DNA from: Flavobacteriales bacterium
GTDB lineage: Bacteria > Bacteroidota > Bacteroidia > Flavobacteriales_D > Sanyastnellaceae
Assembly: GCA_947464415.1 (NCBI GenBank)
Contig: CANHWU010000007.1
Location: 1-40,263, forward strand
Direction of reading: 5' to 3'
Length of the DNA: 40,263 bases
Part shown: positions 18,345 to 26,051 of the stretch, piece by piece
Layout: every line of letters starts with the position of its first letter
Numbering within the stretch: the first letter of the stretch is position 1
Program-made: the position numbers and the translations under genes
Notes under the pieces: model-generated
Database searches by the model: none
Seen by the model: only the letters and a program-made list of their open reading frames with translations
What the model was told of the DNA's origin: nothing

Positions 18345-20567
18345 TCGCCAACGTAACCCAAGGTAGGTCATGCGCCCAAAAGCTGGAGCGTAGGCAAAAT
18401 TCGCATCAAAAACAGTTGTTTCAGGAGTTCCTCCATTGCTATAGACGACCACTCTTTTCTGCTGAAAATTAAAAATGTTTTCTACCCCAACATAGATATC
18501 CCACTTTTCCTCTCTTGCCAAACTAACCTGACTGTTGATGATCCAAAATGCAGGAGATTGATCCGGCATCTTTAATTCCGCCGGCCAATCTGCAGTGCTT
18601 GGTAATCGCTGCGCATCGTTCCATTTTGTCGTAACATCCACAAGAATTCGCTTGTCTTTGGCAAACATTTTAGTGGCGTACGCCACATTCACCAACGCTC
18701 TATTCTTGCTGATAAATGGCAATGACCTTCGACCTGTTTCGTAATCAACATAAGTCTCCACATAGCGATAGGCCATTCTCAGTTCACATCTCTTGAATGG
18801 AGAAAAATTGGTTTCAAACTGAATGGTTCTGGATTGGCTTTTTCCATGACGTCCATGTAGCGAATAGACATTGACTTCACCCGTCTGGTCCCAATCAATG
18901 ACTACCTGCTGCTTAAAATCCGTAATAAAAGCATCAAGGCTCCAAGAAGCATCGCGATAAAACCACTTGGCTTTTTGTGTGAATACCACTCCTGAATTCC
19001 AAGCTACTTCCATGGGAAGGCCCAAAGGTCCATTGGGTGAATTGTTGTATGATAATACCACTTGTCTGTTTGATGCCATGATACCCGGTTGATCCATGAT
19101 AACATTGGCCGTTCTTCTACCCAATCCACTCATCACCTTTAGATGAGTATTTTCATTGATTGAATAACGCAAATGGGCTCTCGGAGTAAAAATATTTCCA
19201 TACAAATTGTGGTATTCCCATCTCGCGCCAATTACCGCTTGAAAAACATCATGTTCATTCCACGAAAACTCTCCAAATCCACCCGCAACCCTTTCTATCC
19301 GAGACCACTTTTGAAAGTCAGAAAGATCTTCTTGGTATCGATCCCAATTAGCGCTGAGTCCATACGTGAGCTTCATCTCATGATTCCACTCTAGCATGTG
19401 CATCAGGGATGTCCGTGCGCTAGATTGATGTCCCATGTATTTTCTACCCAAGGATTGATCTACACCCACTTGATGATCAGAAAAGGACATTTGAGTGCCG
19501 ATGCTCTGTTCCAAAGACGTAGGCAAGATCCAACCATTTTTCAATTGCACATTCCATCTTTCTTGCCTGCTATTGATTTGGATAGGATGCAGAACATCCC
19601 ATTTGTCATTTCCAGATTGACTGGCATAATTCAAATATTGAGCATTGTAATCTCCCCTATATCCATTCTCCTTCTCAATCGACATCTGCGCTCTACCATT
19701 GTATTCGTTGCCTATCGGGTTATCCAAAAATCCGTCTTTATTCATATCATAGGCTCCATTATTCATGGCGGCATGTGTGTACAATTGCCAGTGAACATCA
19801 TGGGTTAACTCGTGCCGAGAAACAGTATTGACTTCGTATCGCCCTTGATTTCCCGCATATAAATTCAGGAAAAATTTCTCTTTCATTTCTTGACCTTTAT
19901 GACCAATGTTAATCTGTCCAGCCATGCTTTCATAACCAGGAAGTACACTTCCTGCACCTTTGGAGATACTGATTTCTTTGATCCATGGGCCCGGCACCCA
20001 AGACAATCCATAGACCGTGCTCAATCCCCTTAAATCCGGGATGTTCTCAGTCATCAATTGAGCATACTTGCCATCCAATCCGAGCATTTTGATTTGTCGG
20101 GTACCGGTTACACCATCGGTGTAGGATCCATCAACACTTGCGTTGGTTTCAAAACTCTCCGACAAATTGCAGCAAGCCGCTTTGCACAATTCCTTTTCGT
20201 TCATGGTTTGAAACTTATGCGGATCTTTTCCATGAATATGCAGGGACTCCTGATGCTCTTCAATGTGCAATTGATGTTCCATATTGACTTTTAATGCAAC
20301 ATGGATCAAGGACTCATTTGGAGAAACTGCTCTCTTGGTGGTCATGTATCCCACATACTGAATTTCCAAGGTGTCGTGAAGCGGAATGCGCCCGATGGTG
20401 AATTTTCCATTGAGATCTGTGATGGTTCCAGCACGTGAATTCTTCCAAATCACCACGGCACCTACCAATGGTTCTTTGGTATCCGCATCCTGCACATCAC
20501 CAACAATGGTTTGAGATTGTGCGCTCCAACTTAGAATGCACAATGCGAAGCATATCCAACTCCTCAT
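18327..20567 (-). CDS. TonB-dependent outer-membrane receptor, probably metal-related
   Basis: A 746-residue receptor with a signal peptide (residues 1-18) and a CarboxypepD_reg-like domain (about 20-92: VGDVQDADTKEPLVGAVV, TDLNGKFTI). The plug follows at about 120-225, with GKYAQLMTENIPDLRG and GSVLPGYESMAGQINIG, then a beta-barrel to the C-terminus. Unusual is a His-rich linker just before the plug (His98, 101, 105, 110, 112, 117), followed by CKAACC at 128-133. Such residues suggest soft-metal binding. The gene starts 1 base after the HMA protein stop and follows a Cys/His-rich small protein, supporting a role in copper or similar metal uptake. The substrate itself is inferred. Confidence 0.85.
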   Translation of the reverse strand: MRSWICFALCILSWSAQSQTIVGDVQDADTKEPLVGAVVIWKNSRAGTITDLNGKFTIGRIPLHDTLEIQYVGYMTTKRAVSPNESLIHVALKVNMEHQLHIEEHQESLHIHGKDPHKFQTMNEKELCKAACCNLSESFETNASVDGSYTDGVTGTRQIKMLGLDGKYAQLMTENIPDLRGLSTVYGLSWVPGPWIKEISISKGAGSVLPGYESMAGQINIGHKGQEMKEKFFLNLYAGNQGRYEVNTVSRHELTHDVHWQLYTHAAMNNGAYDMNKDGFLDNPIGNEYNGRAQMSIEKENGYRGDYNAQYLNYASQSGNDKWDVLHPIQINSRQERWNVQLKNGWILPTSLEQSIGTQMSFSDHQVGVDQSLGRKYMGHQSSARTSLMHMLEWNHEMKLTYGLSANWDRYQEDLSDFQKWSRIERVAGGFGEFSWNEHDVFQAVIGARWEYHNLYGNIFTPRAHLRYSINENTHLKVMSGLGRRTANVIMDQPGIMASNRQVVLSYNNSPNGPLGLPMEVAWNSGVVFTQKAKWFYRDASWSLDAFITDFKQQVVIDWDQTGEVNVYSLHGRHGKSQSRTIQFETNFSPFKRCELRMAYRYVETYVDYETGRRSLPFISKNRALVNVAYATKMFAKDKRILVDVTTKWNDAQRLPSTADWPAELKMPDQSPAFWIINSQVSLAREEKWDIYVGVENIFNFQQKRVVVYSNGGTPETTVFDANFAYAPAFGRMTYLGLRWRLGGGE

Positions 20568-20568
20568 A

Positions 20569-20910
20569 TCAATGATTTTCTAAAGAGCGGTATTTGCAGC
20601 AGCCGTGTACTTTGCTGTATTGCTCTTCAGTGGCTGATGATTTATCTGTATCATAGCCCACCGCATTGATCATTTGATGCATCTTCTCAACCGTGATCTT
20701 ACTGGGCTTGTAGACGACTGTTACTTTATGACTATCTAAGTTGTAATCAACCGCAACAACACCTTTTACATCCAAGGCGTTTTCTATGGTTTTCTCACAC
20801 ATTCCACAGACTCCAGCTACCCAAAAAGTCACTTCTTCTGTCTTATTTTGCGCAAAAACATGAGCGCTGAATACAATTGCAATTGCAAGTAAAAATATTT
20901 TCTTATACAT
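20569..20910 (-). CDS. Exported heavy-metal-associated (HMA) domain protein
   Basis: A 113-residue protein with a signal peptide (MYKKIFLLAIAIVFSAHVFA). One HMA/MerP-like ferredoxin-fold domain (about 25-90) has the metal-binding CGMC motif at residues 35-38, in GVCGMCEKTIENAL, and the usual VAVDYNLDSHKVTVVY and INAVGYD segments. A C-terminal HGCCKYR (102-108) adds a second possible metal site. It is most like CopZ/MerP-type carriers of Cu(I) or Hg(II), but placed in the periplasm rather than the cytosol. It lies between the HYC-like gene (38 bases upstream) and the TonB receptor (1 base downstream). Confidence 0.88.
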   Translation of the reverse strand: MYKKIFLLAIAIVFSAHVFAQNKTEEVTFWVAGVCGMCEKTIENALDVKGVVAVDYNLDSHKVTVVYKPSKITVEKMHQMINAVGYDTDKSSATEEQYSKVHGCCKYRSLENH

Positions 20911-20948
20911 GATTTGATTTTTTAATGTTAAACTGAAAGGACAAAATG

Positions 20949-21347
20949 TTAACCCTTCAACACATCAAAAATCTTCAAAGAATGGAAACGAATAAACCTT
21001 TTTAATAAAGGTGGCGGATTGATGTTTGTCGCTTTTACAATGCCACCAATCTTTCCCTCCCAAAATGAAAAATGATACAATGATGGTGAGGCATAGAGTT
21101 CCGAGCAGAACACTAAACTGAAAAAAGAAGGGAGCTGATTGGCATCCAATTGAAATGAAACAGATTCCTCCTGACAACAATCGAACTGAATTGAGTGGTG
21201 ATGATCTGGATCCTCCTTGCAGCAGTCAGCGGGTGGGATCATCCATTGTTGCACAACACCACAACAGCAGCCGTGAATATACAGCGTGGGTGACAGGGCA
21301 AAAAACCCATATACCGCCAATAATATCCAAAGTGCCAATTTTTTCAC
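20949..21347 (-). CDS. Cys/His-rich small protein, HYC_CC_PP-like
   Basis: A 132-residue protein with an N-terminal hydrophobic segment (residues 4-22) and then YIHGCCCG (Cys27-29), DCC (42-43), HHH (49-51) and DCC (57-58), ending with a NPPPLLKRFI segment. This order of a [YH]-x-C motif, a CC pair and a PP motif matches the HYC_CC_PP family of Bacteroidota, found near metal genes and of unknown function. The frame starts at GTG (21347); the nearby ATG is out of frame. A -7-like TATTTTTG (21359-21352) lies only 4 bases upstream, which would imply an almost leaderless mRNA. It is the first gene of the metal operon. Confidence 0.65.
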   Translation of the reverse strand: MKKLALWILLAVYGFFALSPTLYIHGCCCGVVQQWMIPPADCCKEDPDHHHSIQFDCCQEESVSFQLDANQLPSFFSLVFCSELYASPSLYHFSFWEGKIGGIVKATNINPPPLLKRFIRFHSLKIFDVLKG

Positions 21348-21362
21348 ATCACAAAAATAAGC

Positions 21363-21392
21363 AAAAGAGCGGCACTTGGATACCGCCCTTTT
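21363..21392 (-). terminator. Hairpin terminator of the three-gene exported-protein operon
   Basis: On the minus strand a 10-bp stem (AAAAGGGCGG / CCGCTCTTTT, with one G-U pair) and a 10-base loop lie 29 bases after the stop at 21422. They are followed by a T-rich stretch. The A-C mismatch on the other strand shows the hairpin is adapted to the minus-strand transcript. It separates the operon from the downstream metal locus. Confidence 0.75.
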
Positions 21393-21421
21393 GAAGAGAA
21401 AACAAAAGACGAGCTGCGCCT

Positions 21422-22282
21422 TTAAATTTCTAGCTCCGTTTGGTGCAATGATCGCCCTTTATCATCTTTCACCACCAAATAATATTGCCCCTGCTGCACT
21501 CCCTCCAAATTGGCCTGCAATGTGGTAGCGTATTCTCCAGGAGCTACTGATTGATCATGTCTTAAATAGCGAACCACCTTTCCCTCACCATCAATGATCA
21601 AAAAGTCCACAGAGATCTTCTCCTTTGCCGTAAAGGTTACTTCCGCAGTGATTTGTTCAGCTATTCCCGTAAACATGAACTGACTCTCCTCAGAAGGTGC
21701 TTTGTAAAGTACGCTGTATTTTGGCAGAGGCACCTTCATGGCAGCTGCCACGGCATTCGCAAACTTTCTGCCATCCTCGTTGGCAGCGTAAATCGTGCTG
21801 AACGCATGATGATTGGTAAACATCCACACCAAATTTTGCATCTGGCTATTGTCATCCAAACGTTGCGTCTCCAATTGCACAAGCACCCGAACCATTTCAT
21901 CAGGCGCCATGCGTGTTTTGACAAATCCTTCAAAATCGATGGGAGCCCCTGGCGCGGAAGCATTGCCGCAGTACCCTGATAGATGAAACTCTTTGGTTTC
22001 ATTGGGAGCCAAAGCCAATAGCTTGGACCGAGTAATCACAAAAGGTTGATAATGCTCATGGCTCTCAAATATTCTACCATTTTCCAAATCCACCAACATG
22101 GAATCCTTGCCATGATTCTTTAAACGCAAGGCCAATCGTGCAGATCCCAATCTTTGCACTTTGGCTACAAAGCTCACTGCTTTTTTCTTCAAACCTTCTC
22201 CAAACTTTACTCGCTTGGTTTGGGCATTGGCGCTAAATGTCACTACCAGTAACAGCGCGCCGATAATCATCCTTGTTTTCAT
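21422..22282 (-). CDS. Uncharacterised exported protein
   Basis: A 286-residue protein with a clear signal peptide (MKTRMIIGALLLVVTFSANA, cleavage near residue 21). The mature part looks like two beta-rich regions around a helical middle: residues about 35-120 (ARLALRLKNHGKDSMLVDL, LAPNETKEFHLSGYC), a helix-prone stretch about 140-190, and a C-terminal Ig-like or sorting-like sandwich with VDFLIIDGEGKVV, LRHDQSVAPGEY and QGQYYLVVKDDKG. I do not recognise the family. The C-terminal strands resemble secretion-tail folds, but the T9SS consensus (YPNP) is absent. Its ATG overlaps the preceding stop (ATGA). Confidence 0.6.
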   Translation of the reverse strand: MKTRMIIGALLLVVTFSANAQTKRVKFGEGLKKKAVSFVAKVQRLGSARLALRLKNHGKDSMLVDLENGRIFESHEHYQPFVITRSKLLALAPNETKEFHLSGYCGNASAPGAPIDFEGFVKTRMAPDEMVRVLVQLETQRLDDNSQMQNLVWMFTNHHAFSTIYAANEDGRKFANAVAAAMKVPLPKYSVLYKAPSEESQFMFTGIAEQITAEVTFTAKEKISVDFLIIDGEGKVVRYLRHDQSVAPGEYATTLQANLEGVQQGQYYLVVKDDKGRSLHQTELEI

Positions 22283-23007
22283 TTTTTCTCCTTTTTTTGA
22301 TTCAACTTATTCTCCGCTAATAATTGCTTTTTGCTCACTTTGATGTCCCATTTTCCCGAAATCAACTCATCCTTGGTCAACTCATCTAAACGCTCAATGG
22401 GGTAATTTTTCCATTCTACTCTTTTTCCTTTTTTATCTAACCAAACGGCATCCACTCTAGCTGTAGCGGGTGGTAAATCCACCGGAATTTTAATGGTCCT
22501 GTTGTTGAATCCAACTTTGTATTTAAAGACAAAATTTAAAGTGGGATCGGATAATTGGAAAGACTTTAATTGATAACCAGCCGGCAAAGAAACGGTTACT
22601 CCTTTTGTCTGCTCTAACGGCACCATCATGGCATAAACGCCTTGATCCAAAATGGCCACCTCTTCAAATTCCTGTCTTCTCAACAAAACCTTCTGCACCT
22701 TAACACCCTTCATCAAATTCCATGTTTTTAAAAAAGGGTCCCATTGATACAGTTGAATTTCTTCCCAATCTGTTCCTCTCTCATGGGGGAAGTGGACCAC
22801 CACCTTTTCCCTTTGTTGAAACTCATCTGACCAAACCAAGTCAAATGCGTGAAGACATTTCATCATTTTTCCGTTGGCTGCCTGCGTGTGGTAATTTTTT
22901 ACGATGTCTTGAAAATTCAACTCCTTGACTTTTGCCTGAGCGAAACCTTGCAAGGCGTAAAAAGCCAGTGCCAGACAAACGGTGATTTTTTTAAGCATGT
23001 TTTTCAT
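22279..23007 (-). CDS. Uncharacterised exported protein
   Basis: A 242-residue protein starting MKNMLKKITV with a signal peptide ending near FAQA; a longer frame to 23031 would run back into the previous gene. The mature part is beta-rich with many charged and aromatic residues (VVVHFPHERGTDWEEIQLYQWDP cut across two strands near residues 68-90, YAMMVPLEQ, AVWLDKKGKRVEW). It ends in a Lys-rich tail (NKLNQKKEKK). A single Cys is present in the mature part (KCLHAFD). I recognise no family. It sits between two other exported proteins with similar size and style, so a shared envelope or secretion role is inferred only from context. Confidence 0.55.
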   Translation of the reverse strand: MKNMLKKITVCLALAFYALQGFAQAKVKELNFQDIVKNYHTQAANGKMMKCLHAFDLVWSDEFQQREKVVVHFPHERGTDWEEIQLYQWDPFLKTWNLMKGVKVQKVLLRRQEFEEVAILDQGVYAMMVPLEQTKGVTVSLPAGYQLKSFQLSDPTLNFVFKYKVGFNNRTIKIPVDLPPATARVDAVWLDKKGKRVEWKNYPIERLDELTKDELISGKWDIKVSKKQLLAENKLNQKKEKK

Positions 23008-23017
23008 GTTACTTGTT

Positions 23018-24148
23018 TTATTGGTTAACACTGATTACTTGTTCTTCTTGCCCCTTTTTCCTTTGTTCCCAGCGCTCATTCAGCGCAGCATACACGCGAT
23101 ACCAATCCTTTTGAAGCATCGCCAAAGTAGCAACAGACAATTGTTCTTGAATCATCTTGTTGTTCAAATCTTGAATTTCAAACAACACATAGGTATCTTC
23201 TGGATAATCCACTTTTGGTAAGAAAATAAAACGCCGATTGTCCATCACTACTGCGGGACCTACAAATTCTCCTCTTGGATCCAGCATGGTAGCATGAAGG
23301 ATGGTACAATGCTCCTTGTAAAAAAAGACACTCTCTTTCTGATGGGTCTTCCTTTTACTCGCTATGGCGTATTTTCCGCTTTCTTCAATTTCAAATTCCA
23401 AACTGTACATCTTACCATTCTTCTTTTGCTTTACAGGTTCTGGAGAAAATAAAATCCACTCACCTGTTTGATCCGACAACACATAGAGATACAGCTTGTC
23501 GTGGCACTTGCTTTCGTCATTCACCACCTTCACTTCCCAAGGGCGGTGGATAAAACTACCTACTGGCATTTCCACTTCCAGCACACTGTGGAGCTTTAGG
23601 AAATCCCCATCAGAACTGGTTGTGGTAATTTTTCCGAGCAACTCCTGACAAGGATCTAAGTAATGATGAAAGTGAGTTTGAACATAAATAGGAAGATCCT
23701 CTGTCAGGCATGTAACCTGCCATCCATGCTGATTAACAAGCATAGAATCCAATTTGTATTGCACTTCTTCCCCTTCCTTTCTTGGCGTGTAATAAATAAC
23801 CACTTGAGCAGAACTGCCACTTGGCATGAAGGGATAAACCTTTTCTGACAAAACAACCACATGCTCCTGCTTCAACAAATCAAAAAACCACTGTTTGCGC
23901 TTGGCGCCCCATTTTCCTTCAGAAAACAATCCAGGCTCATGGGCCACCACCACTTCTTTGGCAGTGTACAATTGTTGAACAGCACTGTAAAAAACACCCA
24001 AGCTATTGGCATCCAACTGGGCAGAATTGGATTCAAATGTCAGTTCAATACTGATCATTTTTTCCAACTTCCTCAGTGTGTTGAACGCATTTTGCGCATG
24101 TGCGATGAAAGGGGTGCACAACATCCCCATGAGCATGATCTTATTCAT
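23018..24148 (-). CDS. Uncharacterised exported protein
   Basis: A 376-residue protein with a signal peptide (MNKIMLMGMLCTPFIAHAQ). The early mature part (LTFESNSAQLDANSLGVF at residues about 36-53) looks somewhat like the start of an OmpA-type peptidoglycan-binding domain. The remainder of that fold is not clear, so I do not assign it. Later parts are beta-rich (FSPEPVKQKKNGKMYSLEF, FVGPAVVMDNRRFIFLP), with a helical charged C-terminus. It is the first gene of a three-gene run ending in the hairpin at 21363. The function is unknown. Confidence 0.55.
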   Translation of the reverse strand: MNKIMLMGMLCTPFIAHAQNAFNTLRKLEKMISIELTFESNSAQLDANSLGVFYSAVQQLYTAKEVVVAHEPGLFSEGKWGAKRKQWFFDLLKQEHVVVLSEKVYPFMPSGSSAQVVIYYTPRKEGEEVQYKLDSMLVNQHGWQVTCLTEDLPIYVQTHFHHYLDPCQELLGKITTTSSDGDFLKLHSVLEVEMPVGSFIHRPWEVKVVNDESKCHDKLYLYVLSDQTGEWILFSPEPVKQKKNGKMYSLEFEIEESGKYAIASKRKTHQKESVFFYKEHCTILHATMLDPRGEFVGPAVVMDNRRFIFLPKVDYPEDTYVLFEIQDLNNKMIQEQLSVATLAMLQKDWYRVYAALNERWEQRKKGQEEQVISVNQ

Positions 24149-24371
24149 GGTGTCATTTATTTAAGTGAAACAATTTGGGAAACAGAAAAGAGCTCGAGAA
24201 ATAACTTACGATATTCGAAAATCAAGGTGCCACATGAAACCTTCAGAGTTGAAACGATCCCTATATTGTGCTTGATTCTGATGCATGAGCAATGACTTCC
24301 TTATTTGAAACGCAACAGATGGCGCATTATTTTATTTGTTTCCACTTTTTTTAAATTTTTCTTTTTCCTGA

Positions 24372-24402
24372 TTGAGCACAAGGAATGAAGTGAATATCTT
24401 TA
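24372..24402 (+). promoter_or_regulatory. Candidate promoter for uridine kinase
   Basis: TTG (24372-24374), 20 bases, then TATCTTTA (24395-24402, one mismatch to TAnnTTTG), only 4 bases before the ATG at 24407, so the mRNA would have almost no leader. The rest of the 258-base gap 24149-24406 between divergent genes holds no recognisable element. Confidence 0.35.
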
Positions 24403-24406
24403 GCCC

Positions 24407-25024
24407 ATGAAAAGTCACATCATTGGAATCGCAGGAGGGAGCGGAGCAGGAAAAACAACTTTTTTAAAATCATTGTTTGCTGCATTTAGAGAAGATCAGC
24501 TCACCATTGTCTCACAAGACAATTACTACAAAACCAAAGATTTGCAAGAGGCGGATGAAAATGGGGTCATCAATTTTGACTTGCCTACCGCCATTGATGA
24601 AGCCCATTTTTTGCGGGACATGGAATCCCTCGCAGCAGGAGATTCCATTACCAAATTAGAGTACAACTTCAACAATCCCGCTTGGGAGCCACAGCCCATA
24701 GTTGTCCACCCCGCACCGGTGATCGTGATGGAGGGATTGTTTGTATTTCACTATGCCGCCATCCGAGCGCAATTGTGTTACAAAGTGTTTTTGGATGCCC
24801 ATCACGAGACTCGCTTACAAAGAAGATTACAGCGCGATGAAAAAGAGAGAGGTTATCCTGCTGATGAAGTTTTGTATCAATGGCATCAACATGTCAGGCC
24901 TGCTGAACTTCAATTTCTAGAGCCTTACCGAGGTGAATGTGATTTGATTGTCATGAATGATGATCATTATACCGAAGGACTTGAAACATTGGTAAAAGAG
25001 ATTCAAAATATGCTTCATTCTTGA
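24407..25024 (+). CDS. udk: Uridine kinase
   Basis: A 205-residue P-loop kinase that phosphorylates uridine (and cytidine) with ATP or GTP in pyrimidine salvage. Walker A GGSGAGKTT is at residues 10-18. Family features are the SQDNYYKTKDLQ segment, NFDLPTAIDE, KLEYNFNNPAWEP, VIVMEGLFVFHY and the lid region RLQRRLQRDEKERGYPADEV. The usual length is about 205-215. The C-terminal region diverges a little from E. coli Udk, so a related nucleoside or phosphoribulokinase-like substrate is not excluded. Confidence 0.85.
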   Translation: MKSHIIGIAGGSGAGKTTFLKSLFAAFREDQLTIVSQDNYYKTKDLQEADENGVINFDLPTAIDEAHFLRDMESLAAGDSITKLEYNFNNPAWEPQPIVVHPAPVIVMEGLFVFHYAAIRAQLCYKVFLDAHHETRLQRRLQRDEKERGYPADEVLYQWHQHVRPAELQFLEPYRGECDLIVMNDDHYTEGLETLVKEIQNMLHS

Positions 25025-25062
25025 ACCAATTGAAAAATTGGTTGTTTTCAAATAAAACCATT

Positions 25063-25413
25063 ATGAAAAACATTTTTGTACTCGGCTCCTGTTCTACCTG
25101 CCAACGCATCGTGAAAGAACTCGGAAATGCCACGAAAGGATATACCATTCAAGATATCAAAACGGAGAAAATTACCGCCAAGCAATTGGATGAGATGAAG
25201 AAGCTTGCGGGTAGTTATGAAGCTCTTTTCAGTAGGGTGGCGATGAAATATCGCAGCATGGGGTTGAATGAAATGGAATTAACAGAAAAGGATTACCGCC
25301 AATACATTTTAGAAGAATATACTTTTTTAAAAAGACCTGTGATTGTCAATGAAGACAAGATATTCATCGGTAACAGTAAGAAGGTTGTGGAGGCGGCGAA
25401 GGAGGGGATGTGA
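25063..25413 (+). CDS. ArsC/Spx-family thioredoxin-fold protein
   Basis: A 116-residue protein starting MKNIFVLGSCSTCQRI with a CxxC motif (Cys10, Cys13). ArsC/Spx-type features follow: YTIQDIKTEKITAKQLDEM, LFSRVAMKYRSMG and the cis-Pro region FLKRPVIVNEDKIFIG. The family includes arsenate reductases and Spx-like regulators; with no ars genes nearby, arsenate reduction is not supported by context. The frame extends to a TTG at 25021 overlapping udk, but the ATG at 25063 gives the standard N-terminus. Confidence 0.78.
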   Translation: MKNIFVLGSCSTCQRIVKELGNATKGYTIQDIKTEKITAKQLDEMKKLAGSYEALFSRVAMKYRSMGLNEMELTEKDYRQYILEEYTFLKRPVIVNEDKIFIGNSKKVVEAAKEGM

Positions 25414-25507
25414 GGAGTTCTATTTGCTTCCTGTGCAAAAGGTATTCTCGTCTCTTTTTATAAAAGGAATAACTCATCAAAAAAGAAGAATCAATATCAT
25501 CTTGCAA

Positions 25508-26035
25508 TTAATCTTCTTTATCAGCTGTTTCTGTTTGATCCGCTACAGCAATTAAATCAAACTGTGGTATTTCAGAAATTTCCAAGAAATGACTTGTAAT
25601 TTTGTCGAGATAACCCTCTGTAATAATATCGTCTTCCAAATACAATTCGATGTCAGAGAAACGGGCTAGAATTGTTTCGTCACTTACATTTAAACGATGT
25701 CGTATGTTCTTGAAAAACTTTATTTCTGAATATTCAATTTGCTCGTCTGCTTTAATTGTTTGAATTGCAAAATCAAGCAAAGTCAATTCTTCTTGTTCAT
25801 TTAGTTTTGCCTCCTTGAGGAGGTTAAAATAATACTGGATAAAGGTTTTGCCACCATGGTTAATCTTGCTAACGAGCAAATTGATTTCATCTTGAAAGTT
25901 GAAATTGGCAAACAAGGTTGATTTTTCACATAATGATTTAAGTATGGAAATTTCCCTATCATCGATATTTCCATCTGCAGCCATGCAGCAAAAAGCTGTC
26001 TTTAGTAAAAGTTTATCAAAAGTAATTGTCTCCAT
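25508..26035 (-). CDS. TerB-like domain protein
   Basis: A 175-residue all-helical acidic protein, starting METITFDKLL (the frame upstream to 26095 overlaps the previous gene). The N-terminal CMAADGNIDDREISIL (17-32) and a second copy IKADEQIEYSEIKFF (94-108) match the paired acidic helix-turn motifs of TerB/DjlA-type domains, thought to bind divalent metal. In DjlA a TerB-like domain is joined to a J domain that works with DnaK; here it is a separate gene in an operon with Hsp70. It is the last gene of the cassette, 16 bases after the kinase/AAA gene. Confidence 0.68.
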   Translation of the reverse strand: METITFDKLLLKTAFCCMAADGNIDDREISILKSLCEKSTLFANFNFQDEINLLVSKINHGGKTFIQYYFNLLKEAKLNEQEELTLLDFAIQTIKADEQIEYSEIKFFKNIRHRLNVSDETILARFSDIELYLEDDIITEGYLDKITSHFLEISEIPQFDLIAVADQTETADKED

Positions 26036-26051
26036 GTTTTCTGTTTTTAAA

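Noticed and set aside
23018-24148. OmpA-like peptidoglycan-binding domain from LTFESNSAQLDANS
   Set aside because: Only the opening resembles OmpA; the later conserved Asp and Arg motifs of that domain are not found in order.
25063-25413. Arsenate-resistance gene
   Set aside because: The fold fits ArsC/Spx, but no arsenite pump or ArsR regulator is nearby, so only a family-level name is justified.
25482-25519. Possible terminator for the TerB-like gene (AAAGAAGA / TCTTCTTT, loop of 22)
   Set aside because: The stem is AT-only in character, the loop is long and one arm lies inside the coding region; too weak to annotate.
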